DNA from: CAVQGZ01 sp963712175
Lineage (GTDB): Bacteria; Actinomycetota; Actinomycetes; Jiangellales; Jiangellaceae
Length of the DNA stretch: 64,000 nucleotides
Reading direction: 5' to 3'
NCBI GenBank assembly: GCA_963712175.1
Contig: CAVQGZ010000012.1
Span: forward strand, 14,224-78,223
Below are positions 1 to 9,638 of the stretch, piece by piece (position 1 is the first letter of the stretch; each line of letters opens with the position of its first letter). The position numbers and the translations under genes were made by a program. The notes under the pieces were generated by a model. It was not told where the DNA came from and searched no databases. It saw only the letters and a program-made list of their open reading frames with translations.

Positions 1-1673
1 ATGAACACGACTGCCGCCCCGATGATGATCCCGACGAGGATGTTCGGCACGTCCACGTTGCGCGTGTAGACGTCGACCGACTCACCCACACTGGTCAGCG
101 CGGTGAGAATCGAGTCGTTGTACGAGCCGAACAGCGCCGTGGCGGCCAGAACGGCGGTCGCGATCGCGATGCCCTTGGTGATGGCCTTGGTGGTGTTGCC
201 CACCGCGTCGAGCTCGGTGAGGATCTTCGCGCCCTCCTCGTCGACGTCCCCGGACATCTCGGCGATGCCCTGGGCGTTGTCGGAGACGGGACCGAAGGTG
301 TCCATGGCCACGATGACGCCGACCGTGGTGAGCAGACCCGTACCGGCCAGCGCGATCAGGAACAGCGACAGGACGACGCTTCCGCCGCCGAGCAGGAAGG
401 CGCTGTACACGGCGCCGGCGATGATGAGCGCGGTGTAGACGGCCGACTCGTACCCGACGGAGATGCCGGACAGGATGACGGTGGCGTCGCCGGTGAGCGA
501 CGTGCGAGCGACGTCCTGCACGGGCTTGTGCTCGGTGCCGGTGTAGTAGCCGGTGATCCACAAGATGATCGCAGCCAGCACGATGCCGATCAGCACGGCG
601 ACCGTGGCCAGCAGCGGTGGGCTCGTGGACAGGCCGAGCTCGGCGATCTCCGGGTTGAGGTCCGGGAACTCGTCGAAGCTGCCCGGCAGGTAGACGAAGG
701 CGGCGACCGCCGACAGCACAGCGGAGATGGCCGCGGAGATGTAGAACGACGCGGTTGATCGTCACCAGGCCGCTCTCGGTGGGGCGCGGGCGGGTGATGT
801 AGATGCCGATGATGGCGGTCAGCACGCCGATGGCCGGGATGATGAGCGGGAAGACCAGGCCGTCCTCGCCGATCGCGGCGGTGCCCAGGATCAGGGCTGC
901 GACCAGCGTCACGGCGTAGGACTCGAAGAGGTCGGCAGCCATGCCGGCGCAGTCGCCCACGTTGTCGCCGACGTTGTCGGCGATGGTGGCGGCGTTGCGC
1001 GGGTCGTCCTCGGGAATGCCCTGCTCGACCTTGCCGACCAGGTCGGCGCCGACGTCAGCGGCCTTGGTGAAGATACCGCCGCCGACACGCATGAACATCG
1101 CCAGCAGCGCAGCGCCGAATCCGAAGCCCTCGAGCACCGCGGGGGCGTCGCCCTGGTAGATGAGCACGACGGTGGCGGCACCGAGCAGGCCCAGGCCGAC
1201 GGTGGCCATGCCGACGGTGCCACCGGTGCGGAACGCGATCTGCATCGCAGTGTCGCGGCCGTCGTTCTGCGCCGCAGCAGCCACGCGGAGGTTGGCCCGC
1301 ACCGCCAGCCACATGCCCATGTAGCCGATTGCCGCGGAGAAGAGAGCGCCGACGACGAAGAAGACCGATCGACCGATCTTGACGTCGAGCGTCACCCGGC
1401 AGCAGGAACAGCACACCGAAGACGAGCACCACGAAGATGCCCAGCGTCCGGAACTGCCTGCTGAGGTAGGCCGAGGCACCCTCTTGGACGGCTAGCGCGA
1501 TCTCCTGCATGCGAGCCGTGCCCTCGCCGGCGGCGAGCACCTCGCGTCGGAACACGAACGCCATCGCCAGGGCGATCAGCCGCGATCACCGCGACGAGAA
1601 CGACGTAGCGTAACGTTCCCGCTGCTCAGTGCGATATCGTGGCGGTGTCGGCTGTGACGACTGGACCGCTCAT
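1..1673 (-). pseudogene. hppA: Membrane-bound proton-pumping pyrophosphatase, C-terminus off the left edge, frameshifted
   Basis: This integral membrane pump hydrolyses pyrophosphate and exports protons. The family signature DVGADLVGKVEQG followed by DNVGDNVGDCAGMAADLFESY is readable around 890-1060. Near 184-213 the reverse strand reads DAVGNTTKA; a Lys at that position is the mark of the K+-independent subtype. The start ATG at 1673 has a strong upstream GGAGGAGG. Reading needs frame changes near 1580, 1630, 1395 and 750, so no intact frame exists as given; because the motifs are perfect between shifts, sequencing indels are likelier than decay. The C-terminus runs past base 1. The identity is certain; only whether the gene is functional is open. 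Confidence 0.9.
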
Positions 1674-1809
1674 GCATCCTCCTCCGTCTGGCACGAGCTG
1701 CCAGGTTGTCGAGTGCGTGCCCCCGGGGGAGGACCGTCGTGACGCCGGAAGCGAGGACCAGCCGAAGCGGTCTGTCCCTCAGGTGGCGCCGCAGTGTACG
1801 TACTGTCGG

Positions 1810-2291
1810 TCACGGTGACTCACGCCCCGGTAGGGACAAAGGCCCCATAGAGGCTGGCGGTGTCTGGCTCGGACCGGCGGATCGGACCGGCGGCCAGGGA
1901 TCGCCAGGCCGACGAGCGGTCGGGTGGACGTCGAGCACCTCGTCGAGCGCCGTGAGCGTGACAGCAGTCGAGCGACCCGGTCGCTGCCGACCACCAGGTG
2001 CAGCCGGCCGCCGGCGCGACCGAGGGCCTTGTGGGCGCCCACGAGCTCGCCGAGGCCGGTGGAGTCCATGAAGCCGACCCCGCTGAGGTCGACCAGGACG
2101 TCGGCGCCCCGGGGGCGGCGGCTGCCGCCTCGGCAACGGCCGAGTCCGAGGGCCGCACGAAGCGCCGGCGCGGTGTGCAGGTCGATCTCTCCGGAGACCT
2201 CGACCAGCCATCCGCCGGGCACCTTGTCGGTGGTGACGCCCAGGTCCACGCATCCCCCGTACGTCGCGGCACTGCCGTTGTGCTCTGGCAT
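1810..2291 (-). CDS. STAS-domain anti-anti-sigma factor-like protein, probable 3' frameshift
   Basis: A single STAS domain spans about residues 17-115. The sequence VSGEIDLHTAPALRAAL is the usual first strand and helix, and FMDSTGLGELVGAHKAL carries the phosphorylatable Ser (about residue 77) of SpoIIAA-type antagonists. Such proteins bind anti-sigma kinases and release the sigma factor when dephosphorylated. The start is the ATG at 2291. Near 1950 the frame must change for the last strand (TALDEVLDVHPTA) to be read; without the change the protein runs as 170 residues to 1779. It lies between hppA (same strand) and a divergent helicase. Its partner kinase is not in the window. Confidence 0.75.
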
Positions 2292-2327
2292 TCAACCACG
2301 CACGGCGACACTGGGGACACTGGCGAC

Positions 2328-4647
2328 ATGCATCGGGCGGCCGCGACCGGCGCAGCTCCGGCAGCCACCGCCAGGCCTTCGAGGTGCTTGCGGCCAGACG
2401 CTCACCCATCGCACTCGGCGCCCCGGACCGATCGGCTGAGTCGACGGACTGGCCGTCCTGGGCCGAGACCGACGTCGTCGCGCGCTGCGGCCAGCTCGGG
2501 CGTGACGTCGCTGTGGCAGCACCAGGCCGCCGCCGCCGATCTCGTGTGGCGGGGCAAGGACGTGGCACTGGCCACCGGCACGGCCTCGGGCAAGTCGATT
2601 GGCCTACCTGCTGCCCGGCGCTGACCTGGGCCCGCAGTGCTCCCGCTCGCCGCCGCGCCACGACCCTGTACCTGGCACCCACCAAGGCGCTGGCCGCCGA
2701 CCAGGCCGCAGCGGTCGAGCGGCTCGGCGTCCCCGGCGTGCGCGCCGCGGTCGTGGACGGTGACGCCACCACACAGGAGCGCGACTGGGCTCGCCGCTAC
2801 GCCGACCTGGTGCTGACGAACCCCGACATGCTGCACCGGTCGCTGCTACCCGCACACCGTCGGTGGGGAGAGGTGTTCGCCGGGCTGCGGCTCGTGGTCG
2901 TCGACGAGTCGCACCACTACCGCGGGGTCTTCGGCTCGCACGTCGCCTGGGTGCTGAGGAGGTCTGCAGCGGGTCTCGCCGGCCTACGGGGCCGACCCGA
3001 GGGTGCTGCTGCTCTCGGCGACGATGGCCGACCCGCAGGACACGGCGCAGGCGGCTGGTCGGTCGCCACGTTCATGCCGTCGCGGACGACGCCTCGCCGG
3101 CGGGCCCATGGACGTCCTTCTTGCGGACGCCACCGCAGATCCGTCACACGGGAGGCCAGCAGCGGCTCAGCGCGAGCCTGCTGGCGCGGCTGTGCGCGGC
3201 CGGGCACCCCACGATCTCGTTCGTGCGGTCGCGGCGGGCGACCGAGAGCGGTTGCGGCGCAGGCGAACGAGCTGCTGGCGCGTGCGGGCGAGTGACGGCG
3301 CGGGTGGCTGCCTACCGAGGGGGCTACCTGCCCGAGGAACGGCGGCAGATCGAGCGGGCCCTGCGCAGCGGAAGCTCGCCGGCGTCGCCGCCACGAACGC
3401 CCTCGAGCTCGGGGTCGACATCTCGGGGATGGACGCCGTCGTCGTGACAGGGTGGCCAGGGACGCGGGCAGCCTTCTGGCAGCAGGCCGGACGGGCGGGA
3501 CGAGACGGGCGCGCGGCGGTCGCGGCGTTCGTGGCCGGGTCCGACCCGCTCGAGCAGTACGTGGCCCGACATCCTGAGGTGCTGGTCGGCGCTCCGCTCG
3601 AACGCACGGTGATCGACCCGCGACAACCCGTACGTGGCAGCACCGCACCTGTGCGCCGGGGCCGCCGAGCTGCCGTGGCGCCCGGACGAGGTCGCAGACG
3701 TCCGGGCCGCGAGTCGCGGTCGTGCTCGACGACGCTGTCGGCGAGCGGGCACGCTGCGGCCCGCCGCGACGGCTGGTACTGGCCGCGGCGCGAACGGCCG
3801 ACCGACGGCACCGACATCCGCGGCAGCGGGGCCGCCGCCGTCCGACTGGTCGAGCTCGACACCGGTCGGCTGCTCGGCACCGTCGACGCCGCACGAGCCG
3901 CCGGCGACCGTGCACCCGGGTGCCGTGTACGTCCACCAGGGGTCGGTCTACGTGGTCACCGACCTGGACCTTGCCGAGTCGGTTGCGATGCTCGTGGCCG
4001 CCGCGCCCGACTACGAGACGACTCGCCCGCATCGCGTCTCCGACGTCGCGATCGTCGACCGAGCAGCTCACGCAGCGTGGGGCCATGCTGCGGTGATCCA
4101 CGCGGGATCGTCGACGTGACACACGGCCGTGGTTGCCTACCAACGGCGACGCCTCGACACCGGCGCCGTCCTCGCCGAGATCCCGCTGGACATGCCCGAG
4201 CAGCGGCTGCGCACCGCCGGCTGCTGGTGGACGCTGACCGATGAGGCGGTCGCCTCGGCGGGGGTGTCGCCGCGGCGGCTGGCCGGTGCCGCCGCACGCC
4301 GCCGAGCACGCCTCCATCGGGCTGCTTCCGCTGTTCGCCACCTGCGACCGATGGGACGTCGGCGGCGTGTCGACGGCTCGCCACCCCGCACACCGACCAT
4401 GCTCACGGTCGTCGTTCACGATGCGCACCCGGGCGGGGCCGGCTTCGCCGAGCGAGGCTTCGCGGCGGCCCGGCATGGCTCGACTGCCACCCGCGAGGCC
4501 ATCGCATCCTGCCGCTGCACCGACGGGTGCCCGTCGTGCGTGCACAGCCCGAAGTGCGGCAACGGCAACTCACCGCTGGACAAAGCTGGGCGCAGTCGCA
4601 CTGCTCACCGAGCTTCTGCGGCGGGCTGGCAGCGCCGCACCCGGTGA
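2328..4647 (+). pseudogene. DECH/DEAH-box helicase of the secretion neighbourhood (YprA/MrfA-like), multiply frameshifted
   Basis: This is a superfamily 2 helicase with a C-terminal DUF1998-type cysteine module. In order one can read LWQHQAAAADL, Walker A ATGTASGKS (about 2570-2600), TLYLAPTKALAADQ, the motif II block VVVDESHHYRGVFGSHVA, LLLSATM, TISFVRSRRATE, ELGVDISGMDAVVVTGWPGT, QQAGRAGRDGR, and four cysteines in CRCTDGCPSCVHSPKCGNGN near 4510-4565. Motif II is DESH where this neighbourhood family usually has DECH. At least eight frame changes are needed between 2600 and 4590. The family is known beside Tad-like genes, and the relatives MrfA/YprA act in DNA repair. The 3' end is uncertain; 4647 is the stop in the last readable frame. 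It converges on the Tad-like operon. Confidence 0.85.
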
Positions 4648-4993
4648 CGGGCCCGGCGCCCACGCCGAGCGACGCACGGTCAGCGTCCACGCGCGGCCGA
4701 GAACCTGCCGACTCGCCGATGACTGGACGAGCACGCGAACCGCGTCTGCCTCGATCCCGCACTCCATGACGCGGCCGCCGTTCGCCCGGGCCAGAACCCG
4801 CGCCGCCGGGCACGGGGGCTGGCCCACCCACCCAGGCCTGCGCCCCGGCGAGCGCTGCCAGGTCAGCCGCAACACCGGCCCGGTGCCGAAGCGCGACCAC
4901 TGAGGAGAGTGAGGCGAGGACCAGCGCGAGCACCAGCACTGCCCCGGCCAGGTAGGTGCCGACCAGGGTTGCCGTGCCCCGTTCGGGGCTCAC
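4570..4993 (-). CDS. TadE-like protein of the helicase/secretion neighbourhood, frameshifted
   Basis: The GTG at 4993 begins VSPERGTATLVG and is followed by one strong transmembrane helix (GTYLAGAVLVLALVLASL) and VVALRHRAGVAADLAALAGAQA. This is the short pseudopilin-like form found beside DECH helicases in actinobacteria. A frame change near 4835 is needed to continue into ANGGRVMECGIEADAVRV. The 3' end is unclear and overlaps the convergent helicase end. The GTG overlaps the TadE stop as GTGA, so translation is probably coupled. It is likely a minor pilin or assembly factor of the Tad-like system. Confidence 0.65.
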
Positions 4994-5428
4994 GGCACTC
5001 CCGCTGGCTCGCGGAGAGCGACCGAGCGCCCACTCACGCCGAGAGCCATCACGCGACCCAGCGGACCCGGGACCGGACTCACCCTGGCTGCCACCACGAC
5101 CTCGACGATGTCGCCGCGCTCCTGCACCGACATCCGCGCCCCCTGGGGGCGAGGAAGCCACGGTGGCTTCCGCCTCGGCGACCGGGAGGTCGCGGGCCAC
5201 CATCAGCGCCGCCTCTCGCGCGGCATCGGCGCAGCGGATGTGTGCGCCCACCACGCCTGGCGCTCCTGCTGCCAGCAGACCCACAGCCAGCAACAGGGGC
5301 ACGGCGATGGCCGCCTCGACGGTGACCATGCCCCGATGCCCCGCCGCGCGGGATCGCGACGCTGCCCCCGGCCGTGACCGGCGGGGGACGACGCCCCCCG
5401 CCGGGCCACGCGAACGACGACGAGTCAT
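4990..5428 (-). CDS. TadE family protein, one frameshift
   Basis: After a basic N-terminus the sequence GMVTVEAAIAVPLLLAVGLLAAG (written here in part: the TVEAA motif with its following helix) is the type IV prepilin-like signature of TadE proteins, with processing expected after Gly and Glu five residues later. Downstream CADAAREAALMVARDLP is also typical. A one-base shift near 5130 restores QERGDIVEVVVAARVSP and leads to a TGA at 4992-4990. The ATG at 5428 overlaps the stop of the upstream DUF4244 gene as ATGA. It probably assembles into or helps build the Tad-type pilus. Confidence 0.75.
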
Positions 5429-5616
5429 CCCAGGAACGGCCCGAGCGCGTTGCCGAACACGCTGCGCAGCAGCTCGAGGACCGTGTCGCTGGTGAGCAGC
5501 TTGAACAGCAGCCCCCCGAGACCACAGGTGGCAACAGTGCCGACGGCGTACTCGGCGGTCGTCATGCCCGCCTCCTGCATGGCTCGCTGCCGCTCGGTCG
5601 TGACCACATGGCTCAT
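5425..5616 (-). CDS. DUF4244 small Flp-pilin-like protein
   Basis: A 63-residue protein: a basic, polar N-terminus containing MQEAGMTTAEYAVGTVATC, then a hydrophobic helix (CGLGGLLFKLLTSDTVLELL). G-M-T-T-A-E-Y-A is a class III prepilin cleavage site, with Glu at position +5 after Gly, as in Flp major pilins. In actinobacterial Tad-like operons this family sits between the TadC-like gene and TadE, as here, and is the best candidate for the main pilin subunit. The start chosen is MSHVV at 5616; an in-frame ATG 15 bases upstream is possible. Confidence 0.8.
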   Translation of the reverse strand: MSHVVTTERQRAMQEAGMTTAEYAVGTVATCGLGGLLFKLLTSDTVLELLRSVFGNALGPFLG

Positions 5617-5780
5617 GTGGCGCCTCCTCACTTCGGCCGACGTCCGGTCGGCGCGGGTCCTGACGTCGTCGGGACTACGTGAGCGTGATGCCGGTCGCGC
5701 GCCAGGTCACGGGCCCTTTCGCGACCTGGGGACGACACTCTGACGACCCGTCGGCTGTGGACCGGCACGGAAACCGGCTC

Positions 5781-6392
5781 TCAGCCGGCGGCGAGCATCG
5801 CGCTCAGCGAGCCGACGACGATCGGAACGACAGCGACCAGCACGAACGCGGGGAGGAAGGCCAGACCGACGGGGAGCGCGGCGAGGCTCCCGGCCGTTCG
5901 GGCCCGAGACACCCGCGTCGAGCGCACCCGCACTCGCTCGGAGTCCGCGGCGGCGGCCAGCACCCGTGCGGGAGAGGACCCGGACGAGGTCGCTCGGGCC
6001 ACGGCGCGCCCGATCGGCGCCGTCTCGGGACGCTCGCGCAGAGCGGCTGTGGCTCGGCTGCCGTCGGCCCCCACGTGCTGAGCCCTGGCCGCCTCGCCCA
6101 ACGCCTGGCCCAGCACACCGCCCACCGCTCGGCCCACGTGGTCCAGGGCCACGGGCACGGGAACACCGGCCTCCAGGGCGGCCACCAGCAGGTCTGCCGC
6201 CACCGGGACGTCCTGCACCACGACGTCCTGCGCACGCCGGGCCGTCCGGCGGCGCACGACACGGTGAGGGATGCCGGACACCGCTCCTCCCGCACCGACC
6301 GATCGACTCGACGGGCCCAGCAGAGGCGGCGGTCGAGTCAGGACGAGAACCGCTGCGCAGGCCACCGACGCCGCAACCAGCATGGCGGTCAC
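5781..6392 (-). CDS. Type II secretion F-domain protein (TadC-like)
   Basis: A 203-residue membrane protein with one helix at the N-terminus (about residues 3-20) and two at the C-terminus (168-200). The middle DVPVAADLLVAALEAGVPVPVALDHV is the cytoplasmic helix pair of T2SF/TadC proteins, which form the inner membrane platform contacting the secretion ATPase. The GTG at 6392 overlaps the TGA of the upstream TadB-like gene by four bases. It is shorter than classic TadC proteins (about 300 residues), as is usual in this actinobacterial lineage. Confidence 0.8.
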   Translation of the reverse strand: MTAMLVAASVACAAVLVLTRPPPLLGPSSRSVGAGGAVSGIPHRVVRRRTARRAQDVVVQDVPVAADLLVAALEAGVPVPVALDHVGRAVGGVLGQALGEAARAQHVGADGSRATAALRERPETAPIGRAVARATSSGSSPARVLAAAADSERVRVRSTRVSRARTAGSLAALPVGLAFLPAFVLVAVVPIVVGSLSAMLAAG

Positions 6393-7186
6393 CCGGGCCC
6401 TCCGGCACGCTCGCTGATCCGATCGATCCAGAACAGGCCGAGCCAGACAAGGGCGACCGCGCTGAGCAGGCAGAGCTGGCCCCATTCCGTCGTGACCAGC
6501 AGCCCCGGGACGTTGACCCCGAAGCCGGCACCGAGGACGACACCCATCAGTGGCAAGCCGGCGAGCACCCGCCCGGTGGCCCGAACCGGCGCGAGCTGCT
6601 CCTCCACCTCGCGACGGGTACGGACGTCGTCGCGGACAGCCCGGCTCGCCCGCCGCAGCACCGCGGCGAGCGGTGCTCCGGTCGTGAGCGACAGCTGCCA
6701 GGCGGCGGCCACCTGCCGCAGGGTTCCGGCCCCGTCCACGCCGGCTCCAGCCCGAAGGGCAGCCACCGGGTCGCCGCCGAGGGCCGCGATCCGGGCTGCC
6801 GACGCGGCGCCCGGTGCGCCCACGAACGACGAGGCGGCGAGCGCGTCGGCTGGCGTCTGGCCAGCCGACAGCTCGGCCGCCAGCACCATCACGTACTCCT
6901 CGCAGGCGGCCGCCGCAGCCAACCGATCCCGCCGACGACGAGCACGTGCGCCTTCGACCTGCCAGAGCGCGACCAGGCCCACAGCGCTCAGCGCCGACGG
7001 AGCCGCGACGCCGCTGCGCATGCTGAGCGCGGCGACCGCGCCGAACCCCGCCAGCAGAAGCAGCCGGCGGGGCCGGCCCGTGCCGGCCCACGCCACGATC
7101 CCTGGGCTTTCGGCAACAGGCGGTCCTGGGCGGCCGAGCAGCCCCGTCCCGACCGCCAGCACCAGGGCGGCTGCCACAGCCGTCAC
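6389..7186 (-). CDS. Type II secretion F-domain protein (TadB-like)
   Basis: A 265-residue membrane platform protein. Hydrophobic segments lie near residues 2-15, 40-52, 55-75, 205-225 and 235-252, flanking a cytoplasmic T2SF domain (CEEYVMVLAAELSAGQTPADAL and GAGTLRQVAAAWQLSLTTGAPL). With the TadC-like protein it forms the inner membrane base on which the ATPase acts. Its ATG overlaps the stop of the ATPase gene by four bases and its own stop overlaps the next start, so the operon is tightly coupled. Confidence 0.85.
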   Translation of the reverse strand: MTAVAAALVLAVGTGLLGRPGPPVAESPGIVAWAGTGRPRRLLLLAGFGAVAALSMRSGVAAPSALSAVGLVALWQVEGARARRRRDRLAAAAACEEYVMVLAAELSAGQTPADALAASSFVGAPGAASAARIAALGGDPVAALRAGAGVDGAGTLRQVAAAWQLSLTTGAPLAAVLRRASRAVRDDVRTRREVEEQLAPVRATGRVLAGLPLMGVVLGAGFGVNVPGLLVTTEWGQLCLLSAVALVWLGLFWIDRISERAGGPG

Positions 7187-8334
7187 AGTGCCGGCGCCTC
7201 ACCGAGGCGCTCGTGCAGAGCGCCCAAGGCAGGTCCACGGCTCGTCCGCCCGGCTGGGTCCACGACGACAGCCAGTTCGGTGCGCAGCTGCGACCCCGCA
7301 CCACGAAGCACGGCGACCTCCGCCAGCCGACGTCGACCGTCGAGCCGAGCCACATGAAGCACCAGGTCAACTCCGGCCCTCAGCTGCGTTCGCACCGCGG
7401 CCTGGTTGAGCCCGGTGGCCAGCGCCAGCGCCTCGACGCGAGCCGGGACATCGTGCGAGGTGTTCGCGTGCACCGTCGCGCACCCACCCTCGTGGCCGGT
7501 GTTCAGGGCAGCGAGCATGTCCACGACCTCGGGGCCACGCACCTCCCCCACCACCAGACGGTCGGGGCGCATGCGCATCGCCTGACGGACGAGGTCGTCC
7601 AGCCTCACGGCCCCCGCACCCTCGACGTTGGGCATCCGCGCGACCAGCCGAACAGCGTGCGGGTGCCGCGGCTGCAGCTCGGCGGTGTCCTCGACCAGCA
7701 CGATGCGCTCACGCTCGGGTACCAACGAGAGGAGCGCACCCAGCAGGGTCGTCTTGCCGACACCGGTACCGCCGGTGACCAGGTACGACAAGCGTCGACC
7801 GACGATGGCGACAAGCGTCGGGAGCAGCGACCGAGTGATCGTGCCCGACTCGAGGAGGTCGTCGAGAGTAGGAGTGCGTCGACCGAGCACCCGCAACGAG
7901 AGCAACGGGCCGTCCGGGGCCACCGGAGGCAGCACGGCATGCAGGCGGGTCCCGTCAGGGAGGGCTGCATCGACCCACGGCGCCGCATCGTCGAGGCGGC
8001 GGCCCGCCGCAGCAGCCAGTCGTACCGCCAGTGCGCGAACCTGCTCGGTGTCGCCGAACTGGATGTCGACCCGTTCGAGCCCTCGCCCGCGATCGACGAA
8101 GACGTTGTCGGGCCCGTTGACGACCACGTCGCTGACCTGTGGGTCGGCAAGGACGGCGGCCAGGGGCCCGGTACCCACAAGATCGTCGTGCAGCCGTCGG
8201 GCGAGCCCCAGGACGGAGTCGGGCCCCAGCACGACCCCGGAGTCGCGAACCGCCCGGGCGACCGCTGCCGGGCTCGGTGTCTCGCCGGTGGCGACGAGTC
8301 GAGCGCGTACCTCGTCGAGCAGTCGTTCGGTCAC
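7183..8334 (-). CDS. Tad-type secretion ATPase (helicase/secretion neighbourhood ATPase)
   Basis: A 383-residue VirB11/GspE-like hexameric ATPase that powers pilus assembly. Visible elements are the N-terminal LADPQVSDVVVNGPDNVFVD, Walker A GGTGVGKTT (about residues 188-196), the Asp box VLVEDTAELQP (212-222), Walker B RPDRLVVGEVRG (256-267) and the His box CATVHANT (285-292). All catalytic motifs are intact. It starts with ATG four bases inside the upstream CpaE-like gene. Gene symbols TadA/CpaF are avoided because tRNA deaminase tadA also occurs in this window. Confidence 0.92.
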   Translation of the reverse strand: MTERLLDEVRARLVATGETPSPAAVARAVRDSGVVLGPDSVLGLARRLHDDLVGTGPLAAVLADPQVSDVVVNGPDNVFVDRGRGLERVDIQFGDTEQVRALAVRLAAAAGRRLDDAAPWVDAALPDGTRLHAVLPPVAPDGPLLSLRVLGRRTPTLDDLLESGTITRSLLPTLVAIVGRRLSYLVTGGTGVGKTTLLGALLSLVPERERIVLVEDTAELQPRHPHAVRLVARMPNVEGAGAVRLDDLVRQAMRMRPDRLVVGEVRGPEVVDMLAALNTGHEGGCATVHANTSHDVPARVEALALATGLNQAAVRTQLRAGVDLVLHVARLDGRRRLAEVAVLRGAGSQLRTELAVVVDPAGRTSRGPALGALHERLGEAPAL

Positions 8335-9434
8335 CGCCCCGCCCGTCCCGATCGGCGCTGCTGGCCCGTCGCCAGGTCGGACAGCACCAACCGTGCCGCT
8401 CGGCGCAGGCCGCGACCGACGTTGGCGTCCAGGCCATGACCACCGCTGGCGAGGCGTCGGTCATGACGCAGCTCACCCGCCAACCCGAGGTCCACCAGGT
8501 CGGCGAGCTCGTGGGGATCGGCTGGCCACGACCGTCCGGTACGCACCAGCAGCTGCGCGGTCGGCGTGATCGCGCCCAGGCTCGTGGCCATTCGCGCAGC
8601 TGAGGCGGCCCCGCGTGGATCGGCCGTCGTGACCAGAAGCACCACGTCCGACATCTCGACCACCGCACGCGTACGACCGGGCATCCAGCGCGGGACGTCC
8701 GCGATGACCAGGTCGAAGGCCCGCGACAACGCCTGCACCACGGGCATGAGTGCCTCGTCCTCGAGCCCGGGGCCGTCCATCGCGGCGTCACGGCCGCGAC
8801 GCTGCCCCGACAGCAGGCAGACACCACCGCGGAGAGGGAGCGCCGCGGCGAGTGCCTCGGCCGGGAGCCTGCCCCGCGACTGCGCCAGGTCCGGCCAGCG
8901 CAGACCCGGTTGCTCACCGGTGTCGAGAAGCGTGTCGAGGTCCGCCCCCAGCGGGTCGCAGTCGACTGCCACGCAGGACAGGCCCGCCCGGGCCGCTTGG
9001 TGCGCCAGGACGGCGACGAACGTGGACGCTCCGGCTCCACCTCGGCACCCGAGCACTGCCGCCACGGCCCCCGTCGAGGGTCCTTCGGCGGCGGCTGCCA
9101 TCTGATCCACCAGCCACTCCTGAGACTGCGGCAGAACCACCACGTCCTCGGCTCCGACGAGCACGGCACGCTCGTTGAGGACCGATCGGTCACCATGGCG
9201 GGCCACCAGCAGGACGTGGTCGCGCCGAACCGGCGCCCGACCGAGACCAGCGGCAAGGTCGTCACCGAGCACGACCAGCCGCGCCGTGCTCCAGCTCCGC
9301 CGCAGGCTTGCCACGTCATGAGCGACGAACGGCTCGACGCGCGCGACGGCGGTCAGTCGAAGCAGGTCGTCGAGCAAGGCGTCGTCGGCACTGGCGACGA
9401 GCACCACCGACGAACCCGGTCGGTCGCGCCGCAT
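8331..9434 (-). CDS. CpaE/Ssd-like MinD-family protein of the Tad-like operon
   Basis: A 367-residue protein with an N-terminal receiver-like domain (about 1-115) and a ParA/MinD-like domain. The P-loop region reads LGCRGGAGASTFVA (about 128-141): the Walker A lysine of GKT is replaced, as is common in actinobacterial CpaE homologues, so nucleotide hydrolysis is doubtful. AVDCDPLGADLDTLL and IADVPRWMPG match the later MinD motifs. CpaE proteins place the Tad machine in the cell, and mycobacterial Ssd is linked to septum regulation. I chose the ATG at 9434; a longer frame runs upstream to 9557. It is the first gene of the operon running down to 4.6 kb. Confidence 0.8.
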   Translation of the reverse strand: MRRDRPGSSVVLVASADDALLDDLLRLTAVARVEPFVAHDVASLRRSWSTARLVVLGDDLAAGLGRAPVRRDHVLLVARHGDRSVLNERAVLVGAEDVVVLPQSQEWLVDQMAAAAEGPSTGAVAAVLGCRGGAGASTFVAVLAHQAARAGLSCVAVDCDPLGADLDTLLDTGEQPGLRWPDLAQSRGRLPAEALAAALPLRGGVCLLSGQRRGRDAAMDGPGLEDEALMPVVQALSRAFDLVIADVPRWMPGRTRAVVEMSDVVLLVTTADPRGAASAARMATSLGAITPTAQLLVRTGRSWPADPHELADLVDLGLAGELRHDRRLASGGHGLDANVGRGLRRAARLVLSDLATGQQRRSGRAGR

Positions 9435-9624
9435 GGTGCTCCTCGGTTCGGACGTCGGCACCGCCACGACAGCTCTCCCCACCACGAACGTGGGCTCCAG
9501 CCTCGATCCTGCGGATCGCGCGACGCCGGTGCTCCGACAAACCTGTGGACGACACACTGGTGGTCGGGTGGTTGTGGAGGGATGGAGATCACCGGCGCGC
9601 CGACCACCGGCGGTCCAGCGGGGC

Positions 9625-9630
9625 TATGGT
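9625..9630 (+). promoter_or_regulatory. -10 box TATGGT, leaderless start candidate
   Basis: TATGGT lies eight bases before the GTG at 9639, so transcription would begin at or next to the start codon. There is no purine-rich ribosome site between. A clear -35 is not seen. Confidence 0.45.
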
Positions 9631-9638
9631 CGTTCCCC

